A stretch of 48,501 bases of DNA from Symbiodinium natans (lineage: Eukaryota > Sar > Dinophyceae > Suessiales > Symbiodiniaceae). Position 1 is the stretch's first letter; every line of letters begins with the position of its first letter. A program made the position numbers and the translations under genes. Under the pieces are notes generated by a model that was not told the DNA's origin, searched no databases, and saw only the letters and a list, made by a program, of their open reading frames with translations. Shown here piece after piece: positions 38,401-47,330 of the stretch. Where the stretch lies: NCBI GenBank assembly GCA_905221605.1, contig CAJNDS010000081.1:188001-236501 (forward strand), read 5' to 3'.

Positions 38401-39249
38401 GTGGCAGATAGATCAATCCCCTGTTTTATCCAGGCAGCTTGCCCCAAAACGAGTGTCGGCCTCGATAAGGGTGGTGTCACTGACCGACCTGCTTGTTGGC
38501 CTTTGCCATGTTGGCTTGACTGTGACGGTGCATTTCGGTTCTCAGGCTCTACAGGCATTTCAAAGACGGCCGTGGTTGGTCACGTGCCAGATCCTGAAGT
38601 GTTGCCACCACTTGCTCCCCTGAGCGCATTGAAAAATGATTGTCAGCCGCAGATACATGAGACCTTGCATGAGATGCATGAGGTTTGGCCCTCATCATTG
38701 ATGAGGGCACATGAGGGCAACGCCGGAGTGTCGTGGCACTCAGATGTTATTACTTGCTGTTCCATCACTTTGTCCGATCGCGCAGGCCGAGGAGTCACAG
38801 ATACTATCAGCTTTAGGAGAAGGTCTGCTTTGTTGATGTTTGTTGCGGGCCCGGCAGAGGGCCTGTTGGCATCGTATGGCTTTCCTTTCGAAGTAAAGGC
38901 CAGCGTCGAGGTTCCTTGGGTGTCAGAAAGATTCGGTGCCCCACAGCACGAAGTCGTACATGGCTTCCAAGCAAAGAGAGCAGCAGACTTCCTTCCCGGG
39001 GTATGCTTTGGTCATTTACAGCAGTTTCGCGTTGCACAGCCGTACTGTTTGAGTATTGTTGCACTACTGTTGTTCGTTCCCATGAAACCGGCGTTCGTGG
39101 TGCAGACCAAGGCTGGATGCAATGCAACGCCTCGAGGTACATTCGATGCACGTTCAAATTTGATGCAAAAGGCTTGCAGTAGTTGGCCTTCGTTCTTTTT
39201 GTACAGCAAGGAATGCACAGGAGCCCGCCACAGAAGTAGAGCTGTGTGA
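38401..39249 (+). CDS. Unrecognised 282-codon ORF
   Basis: This is the longest + frame not built of repeats. Its middle reads LHEMHEVWPSSLMRAHEGNA, GVSWHSDVITCCSITLSDRA and SALLMFVAGPAEGLLASYGF. WHSD recalls the HxD of 2-oxoglutarate dioxygenases (AlkB type), but the second His and the Arg cannot be placed, so no function is assigned. The N- and C-terminal parts look less protein-like, so the real exon may be nearer 38600-39010. Confidence 0.35.
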   Translation: MADRSIPCFIQAACPKTSVGLDKGGVTDRPACWPLPCWLDCDGAFRFSGSTGISKTAVVGHVPDPEVLPPLAPLSALKNDCQPQIHETLHEMHEVWPSSLMRAHEGNAGVSWHSDVITCCSITLSDRAGRGVTDTISFRRRSALLMFVAGPAEGLLASYGFPFEVKASVEVPWVSERFGAPQHEVVHGFQAKRAADFLPGVCFGHLQQFRVAQPYCLSIVALLLFVPMKPAFVVQTKAGCNATPRGTFDARSNLMQKACSSWPSFFLYSKECTGARHRSRAV

Positions 39250-39466
39250 TTTCGTGACTGAGCACTCGCCCAGAAGACAGAAAGGCAGACTTGCATGTGT
39301 GGCTGCAGGATGTCTAAACACTTAGCACGTAACACATGCCATTCCTTTGCATCGGTCTCTAATGCGCTTGCCAGACGATGTCCGTGGCCATGGTGATAGC
39401 ATATATAAATAGGTAAAAAAAACAGAAGGCAGTGTCATTGCGATAAGGCCATACATTCCCGGGATC

Positions 39467-39488
39467 GTGTCAGCCATTTTGTCTCAAG
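39467..39488 (+). other. Relict dinoflagellate spliced leader (DinoSL)
   Basis: The 22-nt DinoSL ends AGCCATTTTGGCTCAAG. Here AGCCATTTTGTCTCAAG is present at 39472-39488, one mismatch in 17; over the full 22 nt 17 positions agree. Such relics arise when a trans-spliced mRNA is reverse-transcribed and reinserted. The following 50 bp (to a TAG near 39527) could be the retroposed mRNA start. Confidence 0.6.
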
Positions 39489-39560
39489 CCTCCTGGTCCT
39501 GGCTAAAGATTGTGAAGTGGGAGCCCTAGACACTCAGGCTGCGAGCCACAGGTGCCATGT

Positions 39561-39590
39561 AATTTTAACGCTACGCGACCCGCCTCGGCC
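39561..39590 (+). repeat. Dispersed ATTTTAACGCTA/CCCGCCTCGGCC element, copy 2
   Basis: AATTTTAACGCTACGCGACC then CGCCTCGGCC. It matches 13431-13462 closely and 41461-41495 more loosely. Telomere-like DNA follows at 39744-39775. Confidence 0.6.
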
Positions 39591-39614
39591 TGAGCTTCTG
39601 TAAGATGGGTTGTG

Positions 39615-39775
39615 GGGATGTGTGTGTGTGTGTGTGTGTGTGTGTTGGTGTGTTGGGGGGGCGTTTGGTGGGGGGTGTGGGGGGTGGGTGGGGGTGGCGG
39701 CGGGGGGGGGCGGGGGTGGGGGGGCAGGGTGGGGTGGGGTGGGGGTTAGGGTTTGGCTTACGGCTTAGGGTCTCG
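39615..39775 (+). repeat. (GT)n, poly-G and telomere-like tract
   Basis: GTGTGTGT (39617-39644) passes into GGGGTGGGG-type sequence and ends in GGGTTAGGGTTTGGC and a variant. It has strong G skew on +. Confidence 0.9.
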
Positions 39776-40440
39776 GGCTGGAAGTCTTGCAAAACAAGGG
39801 GGCGCTAGGGACCCAAGAAATATGTAGGGAATGCATGGGAAGATCTTACTGGGGGTTACAAATTCTTGACAGGGGGTCAGCGCCGCCAAGTACACAATCT
39901 TGTTTATTGGCATCCAAGCAAGCAAGTCTGTTTTCCTAGCCTCATGGCAGCACTAATCCGTCCCCAACAGCCCCGAAACCCGATTTCATTTTGGGTTTTT
40001 GGCCTAGAATGGGTCCCCTAGTGTCCGGGAGCACACGGCGCATCAGGAGCCCTTCAGCCGCCCAACCCCCAACCCCCACCAAGCCTGGCACCGCCGAGGG
40101 TGCAGCTATGTACTTTCCAACTCAGGAGGACCGTCAGAAATTGAGTTGTGGACATTTGGATGCGCACAGGGGAAGGGGAATTGCATAAGGTAATGCCTGT
40201 TACGGCATCATAAGCCTTGCAACCAAGAATATTTTGGGGTCACGTTTCCTTTTGCCTGTGAAAGGAGGAACTCCTGCCGACTTCGCTGTTGGCAGATGAT
40301 GCTGCTGAATTCGATCGCCGCTGGTTCAGAGTTTGGAGGGTTGATGAGTACAGCCCCTCGGTCCCTGCACCTTTTGCATCTCCACTAGAGCAGCGTTTTT
40401 TTTGTTTACGGCTCTTGAGAGATACTTATGTGTGGAAATA
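39776..40440. other. No recognisable gene
   Basis: Short frames only. No structure is seen. Confidence 0.4.
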
Positions 40441-40515
40441 ACTCCGGGAACCGGGGCGCGAAAGTGCACGCGACTGTGGCGGCGGAAGCACGCGGAAGGG
40501 TTGCGGAAGCACATC

Positions 40516-40535
40516 TCCGCGGAAGCTTCCGCGGA
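40516..40535. repeat. 20-bp perfect palindrome, TCCGCGGAAGC type
   Basis: TCCGCGGAAGCTTCCGCGGA is its own reverse complement. It sits in a patch of GCGGAAGC words (40480-40545). The same GGAAGCTCCGC word is tandem at 40864-40893. Confidence 0.9.
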
Positions 40536-40861
40536 AGCGACGATAGAAACAATTATGGTTAAAAGGCGGGCGCGTTGTTCTATGTGGATCTCGGATGTGT
40601 GGTTCAGAGTGGATTATACAACATTTTCGTGGTGTTTTCTGGGAAGTTTGAAGTTAGAGCCTTTCGTACGAAAGCGATAGACCCAGTTCAGAAGAAGGCT
40701 TCTATAGAGACCCCAAACTTCCTACACAAAGATTTTAAAAACCCTAAACCCATGTAAACTGTCAACCCAAAAGCAAACAAGCCGGATTTTCAGGCTTGAG
40801 CGTCCCAAAACCAGGCTTCGAGGCCTTCTATCCGTGAAGCTTGACGCGTACTCGGCAGAAG

Positions 40862-40894
40862 TGCCGCGGAAGCTCCGCGGAAGCTCCGCGGAAG
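40862..40894 (+). repeat. GCGGAAGCTCC tandem
   Basis: Three 11-bp units of CCGCGGAAGCT. It is related to the palindrome at 40516. Confidence 0.85.
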
Positions 40895-42456
40895 CCCGCA
40901 TGCCCATCTGAAGGCCCAGGCCCTCCTACCGAGTCCGTGCTCCTGAAAATAGATGGTGCAGCTGCGCAGCTGCTGCCAGCTCAAGCTGCCGCATTCTCAT
41001 GGAACGTGTGTCTCATCGTGTAGTCGCATAGTTCCAGGGTAGCGCACTACATCCCAAAACTGCCCGATCCCAGACGCATTTTCCGGGCTTCCAAAAGTGC
41101 ATTGGTTGCCATTTGCCAGATTTGCTTTGCTCAAACAGAAAGGTTGGTTTGAATCTTGTTCCGAGGCCAAACCAGCTGCGTTTTGGATGATTTCGAGTTG
41201 TGTTACGCTCGAACACCAAGCTAGTCCTGAAGCTGCTTTTTCTGCAGACCCAAGCCTGAACGGACGAGCTCGTCGGAGGTTTGTACCCATATCAGGCCCT
41301 ACATGGCGCAACCTGACCCTGCTGAGGCTTTAGCCCTGTGGCGGCATGGGCGGAGATGGTGTGCAAGGCATAGGGAAGAGATCTCAATCATGTGCATTTG
41401 CTGTAATGTGCATGAAGTCTTTGACAGTCGGCGAAAAGGGATGAACGAGAATCATTAGCTCAATTAGTATGAGCGCTGACGCGCCCCGCCTCGGCGCGGC
41501 GAGCGCCGGCAAAGCAGCGAGTGGTTCCAGTGTTGAGGGTTCAGGACGGAGCCAGACTGCAGCATCAAGCCCTGAAGTAAGCCCCAAACCCTAAGACCCA
41601 AGCCCAAACCCTATCACCTTTGTTGGGTGAACGGGCACAAGCCTGAGTGGATTGGCTTGGGCCTGCAGTTGCCTTGAGTCGTTGGAGCGCGAGACTGCGA
41701 GACGTGGCGTGGAGGGCCCTTGTGACGGGAATCCACAACATTGCAGGCTCCATAAGTCGGTGCATATAGAGGGTTCATGTTTGGGGAGGTACATTTTTGT
41801 TCAGCGGATCAGAGGAATGGACTAAGCCCCTTCGCAAGCCTTTCCACTTTCCACTATCCCAGCACTATGTCGCGAGCTTGTTGTATGGTTTTTTTGCGTC
41901 GCGCGTGTTGCCAGTTGCATCTCCTCGAGAAGCAGAAGGCGCCTTAGCCTTGCTCTTGTATGCTCCTGCACGCAGCAAGGCTTGACGAGCGTTTTGTTGC
42001 CGCTACCGGCTTGGGGGTCGGGAATGAGGATCAGAGTTCAAGCCGCCCATGGCACAGCTCAGTTGCTGGGGATTCTCTTGAGGAGCCTAAGATTTCTTCA
42101 TGGCGGATGTGGCACGCGTTGCATGTGAGTGTGATGGGTCCAGTGTGTTCGACATTGACAGGCTCGAGAAGCGCAGCAGGAGATGACCCTTGCATCTTGG
42201 AGCAAGAAGCCTGGGCCACGGAGTTGTGACGCCGCGTTTAGCTATGACCTGGGGTGGCTTGGATGGCTTCGGTGGCTTCTTCCAGCCGCCAAGGCCGCAG
42301 GAGGATGTGCGAGTCAAGTCAAGAGGCCTGTTTCGATCCGGGGGGCCTCATGATGCTGCTAATCTTTTTGTTGACATTCTGCCAGGATTCAGCAAGTGGT
42401 TCTCCAACGAACCAACTGGCGTGTTGCCCAGATATGCGTTGTAGCCTGGAAGGTAT
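40895..42456. other. No recognisable gene; element copy 3 and telomere-like patch
   Basis: A related copy of the CGCCTCGG element (GCGCTGACGCGCCCCGCCTC, 41473-41492) is followed by CCCCAAACCCTAAGACCC near 41582. Medium ORFs (41960-42229, 42254-42763) show no motif. Confidence 0.4.
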
Positions 42457-42972
42457 GTGTGGAGACGTTTGGTTGCACGTGCTGACTCTGTGTTGCGTAG
42501 CCAAGGCCGTTCTGGTGAAAATCGCATGCCTCTTGTTACCGTCAGCGAGAGCGAGGTGGCAACCGCCAGTGTTGCCGGTGCGCAGCCCAGAAGCGGCGCG
42601 AGCTCTGTTGCCACGTTGCACTCGTGTCTCTGGAACCCAGGCCGATCTGGTGGATATCAAACAGGGGCCAGTATCAACGAGACCTCACAGCAGTCGTGTG
42701 GTGGTATCGCCAGTGCACAGCCCAGAAAAGGCGCGTGGGGAGCTCTTGCAACTCTTGTGCTAAGAGCCCAATTATCTGCAGGACATCAGACAGCAGCGTG
42801 CCCCATCCGTGGCAGCGAGACCTCACCACAGACGATGGAGGATTCAACCCGTGGCATCGCCGGCGCGCAACCCAGAAGTGGCACGAGCTCGTGTCCTGAG
42901 AACCCAGCTGGCGCATGGGGCGCACGGGGAGCTCTTGCAACTCTTGTGCACTTACACTGTAAATGGCTGTAA
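42457..42972 (+). CDS. ORF with internal 45-50-residue repeat
   Basis: The frame contains SVAGAQPRSGASS, GIASAQPRKGAWGALATLV and GIAGAQPRSGTSS, matched at DNA level by CGCAGCCCAG-type words at 42581, 42716 and 42866 (spacing 135 and 150 bp). It ends in HLHCKWL, which comes from the start of the 107-bp direct repeat. The repeat lengths are multiples of three, so the frame is kept. It may be a real repeat protein, a repeat-derived frame or part of a mobile unit. No family is recognised. Confidence 0.35.
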   Translation: MWRRLVARADSVLRSQGRSGENRMPLVTVSESEVATASVAGAQPRSGASSVATLHSCLWNPGRSGGYQTGASINETSQQSCGGIASAQPRKGAWGALATLVLRAQLSAGHQTAACPIRGSETSPQTMEDSTRGIAGAQPRSGTSSCPENPAGAWGARGALATLVHLHCKWL

Positions 42973-43053
42973 TTATGTTCCATAATTACCATTTACCTCT
43001 AGGCAAGACTAGAAAGTCGGCTGTTCACTTCCCGTGCGGGCATCTTACGTTCC
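42947..43053 (+). repeat. 107-bp direct repeat, left copy, with hairpin
   Basis: It matches 44262-44368 at an offset of exactly 1315 bp with few mismatches. It contains a hairpin at 42959-42996: GTAAATGG, a CTG bulge, TAATTATG, loop TTC, then CATAATTACCATTTAC. Confidence 0.9.
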
Positions 43054-43074
43054 GGCAATTTTCGAAGTTCCCTG

Positions 43075-44165
43075 GACGGCTCAGAGGTCTTACTTACCCC
43101 CTCCTGGGGTACTCCTAGCAAGATTTAAAACGAATTGGGAATCGAGCCATTTTTCCCGAAGCCTGGTGTACCCCCCACGGAGCCTCCCTGGGACCTTCGA
43201 AAGAGCTTGCAGCCTCTTCAGACCTTCGAAAGAGCTTATTCAAAGATGCCACACACACAGAGACACGCGCTGTTTTGGAGTAATTTTTGGCCCCAAGCAC
43301 GATTTAGCAAGGCCAGACAAAGGAAAACGCGCTGTTCCCGAGTAATTTTTGGCTCCAGGCCTTTGGCTGGCCACGAGCACTCGAGGGTCCTTTTTCCTAA
43401 GTCGCTTTGGGGGCTTCAGGGACACAGAGAAACGCGCTGTTTTGGAGTAATTTTTGGCCTCAAGCACGATTTCGCAAGGCCAGACAAAGGAAAACGCGCT
43501 GTTCCCGAGTAATTTTTGGCTCCATTTCCTAAGTCGCTTTGGGGGCTTCAGGGGGCTTACCGAAGGCAACAAATCTAGAAAATGCAGGGGGTCATTTCTG
43601 ATATAAATTCTATTTAAAACGAATTGGGAATCGAGCCATTTTTCCCGAATCCTGGGGTATCCCCACGGAGCCTCCGTGGGACCTTCGAAAGAGCTTGCAG
43701 CTTCTTCAGACCTTCGAAAGAGCTTATTCACAGAGGTCACACACAAAGAAACGCGCTGTTTTGGAGTAAACTGGCCACGAGCACTCGAGGGTCCATTTTC
43801 CTAAGTCGCTTTGGGGGCTTTAGGGGGTTTACCCTCTCCTGGGCTACCCCACACGAAAAGCAACAAATCGGGGTCATTTCTGCTATATAAATTCTATTTA
43901 AAACGACTTGGGAATCGAGCCATTTTTCCCGAATCCTGGGGGTACCCCCCAGCTTCCCTGGGACCTTCGAAAGAGCTTGCAGCCTCTTTTCGAAAGAGCT
44001 TATTCAGAGAGGCCACACACAAAGAAACGCGCTGTTTTGGAGTAATTTTTGGCCCCAAGCACGATTTAACAAGGCCAGACAAAGAAAAACGCGCTGTTCC
44101 CGAGTAATTTTTGGCTCCAGGCCTTTGGCTGGCCACGAGCACTCGAGGGTCCATTTGTGGGAGCG
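43075..44165 (+). repeat. Imbricate tandem array between the direct repeats
   Basis: The block ACGAATTGGGAATCGAGCCA (with one change in the third copy) starts near 43130, 43618 and 43904. Inside it, ACGCGCTGTT(TTGGAG or CCCGAG)TAATTTTTGG recurs near 43266, 43329, 43433, 43496, 44027 and 44092. CTTCGAAAGAGCTT also recurs. Some long frames are shared between copies and reflect the repeat. Confidence 0.9.
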
Positions 44166-44261
44166 ACGTTAGGAGGCTGCCTGTAGGGTTCAAATTATTA
44201 CTGTAATAGTACTGACAGTATTGTCTAATAGAAATATTAAAGAATGTTTGTATACAGACAA

Positions 44262-44368
44262 TGCACTTACACAGTAAATGGCTGTAATTATGTTCCATAG
44301 TTACCATTTACCTCTAGGTAAGACTAGTAAGTCGGTTGTTCACTTCCCGTACGGGTGTCATACGCTCC
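44262..44368 (+). repeat. 107-bp direct repeat, right copy, with hairpin
   Basis: Second copy, with the hairpin at 44274-44311. One stem base differs (CATAGTTACC), which leaves a G-T wobble rather than a break. Confidence 0.9.
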
Positions 44369-44412
44369 TGTACGTGAGAAGGCATAAGCTGGCACACAGG
44401 CTTATGCTTTTG

Positions 44413-44460
44413 AGTTTAGGGTTTAGGGTTTAGGGTTTGGGGTTTAGGGTTTAGGGTTTT
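44413..44460 (+). repeat. Short TTTAGGG array
   Basis: About seven near-perfect TTTAGGG units, one changed to TTTGGGG. It is interstitial. Confidence 0.95.
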
Positions 44461-45498
44461 TTGCCAAAAAACGAGCCAGCCTTCCCTTTTTGGCAGTCCT
44501 CTGTTGCCAGGCTGGGGCACTCGTGGCCCTCCTCGCAACTACCCGTTCAACCTTCAAGTAAGGGCACTGGTGATGCCCGCAAGCGGTTCGCGCAGGGTTT
44601 TCGGATCTCGCTCATTTAGCAAGAGCGTTGGGTCCTGTCATTTCTAGTTAAGCGATTTTGGCTTTTGACCAGGCGGTCCCTGCGATGATGCCTTTTGGTT
44701 AGGGCGACGCAGCCAAAGCTTAAGGTTAGAAAGAAATTGCCCGCTAAGGGTATTGTTAAAGAGAGGCTTAGGGTTCAGGGCCAATTCCTTCAGGTCGAAA
44801 AAGAGTCCGAGTGAGAAGAGAAGGAAACCTTGTCGCTTCAAGCGCCAGGGTAAAAACCTTCTCAAGTGAAACAAAGAGGACCGCAGAACCAAAGCAAGCG
44901 AAAACGTAGGCGAAATCCAAGTGAGACGAGCCACGCGCCCACCGCCGCCCCCAATGAAGGGAAGACGCCAGAAAAGAAGAGAAAACAAGCAAAAACGAAG
45001 GGATTCCTAAATCTATAGAGAAATTCGAAAGTGAAACAAACTAGAATCGTGCAAGTGAAACAATCCCTTCAGCCACCCACATACCTTCGAGCTCCACACC
45101 TCCGAGCGTTTTCCCGAACTACTTGGGCAAGCGGGTCACCGTGAGGTGCACTCTTCACTCTTGAGAGTGTTGGAAGTTCGTTGCGGAAGTTTTCGACCCA
45201 TCCAGCGCGCAAGACATGGGTTTCGTTCGGGGTTTGGGTATGGAGTTTCGGCGTGCTGTTTCCTTTCGGTCTTCTGGCAACGCGCAGCTCTACACCTCAA
45301 TGGCTTCGTGAGAATCCAATAGAGACGCACGTTGTTTCAAGGATCCAGACTGAAACGAAATGAATAAGAAAGGTGGGTTTGGTCGCTGATGTGCTGGTTG
45401 CGGATCTTCCAGGGAGAAACTCCTTGACATGTCCCTTGGATGAGATGCGGCGCGTGTGCGTGAAACCAATTCATGCACATGTATGCTTCATCAAAAAG
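44461..45498. other. No recognisable gene
   Basis: Minus-strand frames (44644-44992) and + frames are short and without motifs. Confidence 0.4.
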
Positions 45499-45590
45499 TA
45501 AGCGCTGCGTGCAAGACAAAAGCATGAGCAGCGCCGTGGGCCCCCGAAGGGGCAGCGCAGCGAATGCAGTTTTGGCGCGCGCAGCGCTTA
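45499..45590. mobile_element. MITE-like element, 92 bp, 11-bp terminal inverted repeats
   Basis: TAAGCGCTGCG at 45499-45509 is the exact reverse complement of CGCAGCGCTTA at 45580-45590. The inside is GC-rich and partly self-complementary (CCCCCGAAGGGG). A TA at each outer end would fit TA-target insertion, although it could be part of the repeat. No transposase is present, so it would be non-autonomous. Confidence 0.45.
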
Positions 45591-45599
45591 TTTTTTTAA

Positions 45600-45735
45600 T
45601 TAACCCTAAATCCCCTAAACCCAAAACCCTAATCCCTAAATCGTAACAACCCTCGAAACCCTAATCCCTAAACGGTAACAACCCTCAAAACCCTAATCCC
45701 TAAACGCAAACAACCCTCAAAACCCTAATGCCCAA
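45600..45735 (-). repeat. CCCTAA-rich repeat, 32-bp unit
   Basis: AACCCTCAAAACCCTAATCC plus CTAAACGGTAAC recurs with a 32-bp period (three copies). The telomere-like G strand is on minus here, opposite to the adjoining array. Confidence 0.9.
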
Positions 45736-45947
45736 ACGGTTTAGGGTTTAGGGATTTTTAGGGTTCAGGGATTTTTAGGGTTTAGGGATTTTTAGGGTTT
45801 AGGGATTTTTAGGGTTTAGGGTTTAGGGTTTAGGGTTTAGGGTTTAGGGTTTAGGGTTTAGGGTTTAGGGTTTAGGGTTTAGGGTTTAGGGTTTAGGGTT
45901 TAGGGTTTAGGGTTTAGGGTTTAGGGTTTAGGGTTTAGGGTTTAGGG
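45736..45947 (+). repeat. TTTAGGG array
   Basis: It starts with GGGATTTTTAGGGTTTA variants (to about 45808) and continues as about 20 perfect TTTAGGG units. It abuts the inverted CCCTAA array at the left. Confidence 0.98.
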
Positions 45948-46217
45948 CTTCTCGCCGCGCCGCGGCAGTAGATGTCATGCGGAGATGGCGCCCCAACACA
46001 CCCAGGGGGTGTGAGGGGGCGGCATATGTCGCGGCGGCGTATATTGAAGTTGGAGCCACCACAACCAGAAAGGTTGGGTTGTTTTATTTTTCCCACCCCC
46101 TGCTTACGCAGGCATCCACCCAACTTTTCTCCTTTTAGGGTTTCGGGCTAACGCCCTAAATTCCCACTTCCCACCCCCATCCTTTGAACGGTTGGGCAGG
46201 ACTTCCACCCTCATCCT
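45948..46217. other. No gene seen
   Basis: Short unique sequence including a CCTTTGAACGG word repeated at 46184 and 46210. Confidence 0.4.
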
Positions 46218-46700
46218 TTGAACGGGTCAGGGTTGTCAAAACCAGACCCAGAAAACAGACAGGGGCAGAAGGCCCTTCCCTCCGGGACCGCTCCGGGGCC
46301 AGGCCAGGACGGCCGGAGGGCCAGAGGGGACGCCAGGGGCAGGGGGAAATGGATCTCCCAGACCCAGAGCAATGCGGCAGCCCAAGGCACAGTAGACGTG
46401 AGCGGCGCACTTTCCCTCCCCGTTCATAGAGCTTCTTGTGGAGGTCGGTTTGTTGTTGCCTCTCCATTCAGGGTCCTGGGTCAGATATTGATCGAAGATC
46501 GCGGTGTCTTCGGCCCAGTACATCCCCTTGCCGAATATGTCTGGGTTGTCCCTTCAAACCCTTTGTCAAGTCTATTGTTCCATCCAGGGTCCTGGATCAG
46601 ATATTGATCGATCTTTGTGGCTTCTTCGGCCAAGTAGATCCCCTTGTCGAGTAGACCCAGAAAACAGACCGGGGGCAGAAGGCCCTTACCTCCGGGGGGG
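46218..46700 (+). repeat. Nested local duplications
   Basis: AGACCCAGAAAACAGAC plus GGGGCAGAAGGCCCTT occurs at 46244 and 46652. Inside, CAGGGTCCTGG(G/A)TCAGATA occurs at about 46469 and 46585 (period 116). The open + frame that runs from here into the next exon is probably accidental. Confidence 0.85.
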
Positions 46701-46740
46701 GTGGGAGGGGGGGGAGGGGGGGGAGGGGGAGGAGCGGCAG

Positions 46741-47109
46741 CACATGCCTGCCGTGGATGGTCTGGTTGAGCTGGGCAAGGTTGGGGACAGTGACTTGATA
46801 GACCGCCTGCTGGGCATGAGCGGCGGTACCGCAGTGTACCGGGCCTTGGCCAAGCTCACAAACAAGGGCAACGCCAAAGTCATACAGGCTCTGCTGAACC
46901 TCATGCCGGGCTTTTTCAGCATTGAGGGCATCGACTACCATGAAGTGACCGTGGACGATGCCTACATGACACTTCAGGAAATCTTGGAGCCATGTGACAA
47001 GCCTGTCCTCGGAGCGCTTGTCGGAAGTATCTCAGATCCCAAATTTGCTCAAAGGCATTTCACCCCCGTGAAAAACCATGTGCAAGGCAAGCAGATTTTC
47101 AAGTGGCGG
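46741..47109 (+). CDS. HEAT-like repeat exon between G-rich tracts
   Basis: After GAGCGGCAG the frame reads HMPAVDGLVELGKVGDSDLI, RALAKLTNKGNAKVIQALLN, YHEVTVDDAYMTLQEILEPC and KPVLGALVGSISDPKFAQRH, ending KQIFKWREG. Paired amphipathic helices with DxxVLxALxxxIxD spacing resemble HEAT or armadillo repeats, which act as protein-binding scaffolds. The exon is flanked on both sides by poly-G, where composition changes at once, so both introns start or end in G tracts. ATG at 46744 could be a start or an internal Met. The open frame continues into Gly-rich sequence after 47109 only because poly-G has no stops. It is one exon of a larger gene; the other exons are not seen in the 1.4 kb downstream. 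Confidence 0.65.
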
Positions 47110-47330
47110 GAGGGGGGGCAGGGGGGGGGAGGGGGGATGATGGGGGGGAGGGGGGAGTGGAGTGGGGGAGGGGGGGGGGCGGGGGGAGCGGGGAGGGGGG
47201 AGGGGGGGGGGAGGGGGAGGGGGGGGGTGCCCGAGCCAGGGGGGGACGGAGCGGGGGGGGGGGGGTGGGGGGGCCAGGGAGGGGGGGGCCAGGGAGGGGG
47301 GGGCCAGGGGGGGGGGTAGGGGGGCAGGGC
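47104..47330 (+). repeat. Poly-G/GGGGAGGG tract
   Basis: Over 200 bp with G runs up to about 12, broken by A, T or C, including GGGCCAGGGAGG repeated near 47270-47310. The G skew matches the tract at 46690-46735 on the other side of the exon. Confidence 0.9.

Noticed and set aside
38725-38790. AlkB-type 2-oxoglutarate dioxygenase (WHSD)
   Set aside because: Only the HxD-like piece matches. The distal His and Arg cannot be identified, and the flanking residues do not follow the family.
41451-41480. tRNA or tRNA-derived SINE (TTAGCTCAATTAGTATGAGC)
   Set aside because: It resembles a D arm and A box, but no acceptor stem, anticodon arm or good B box follows.
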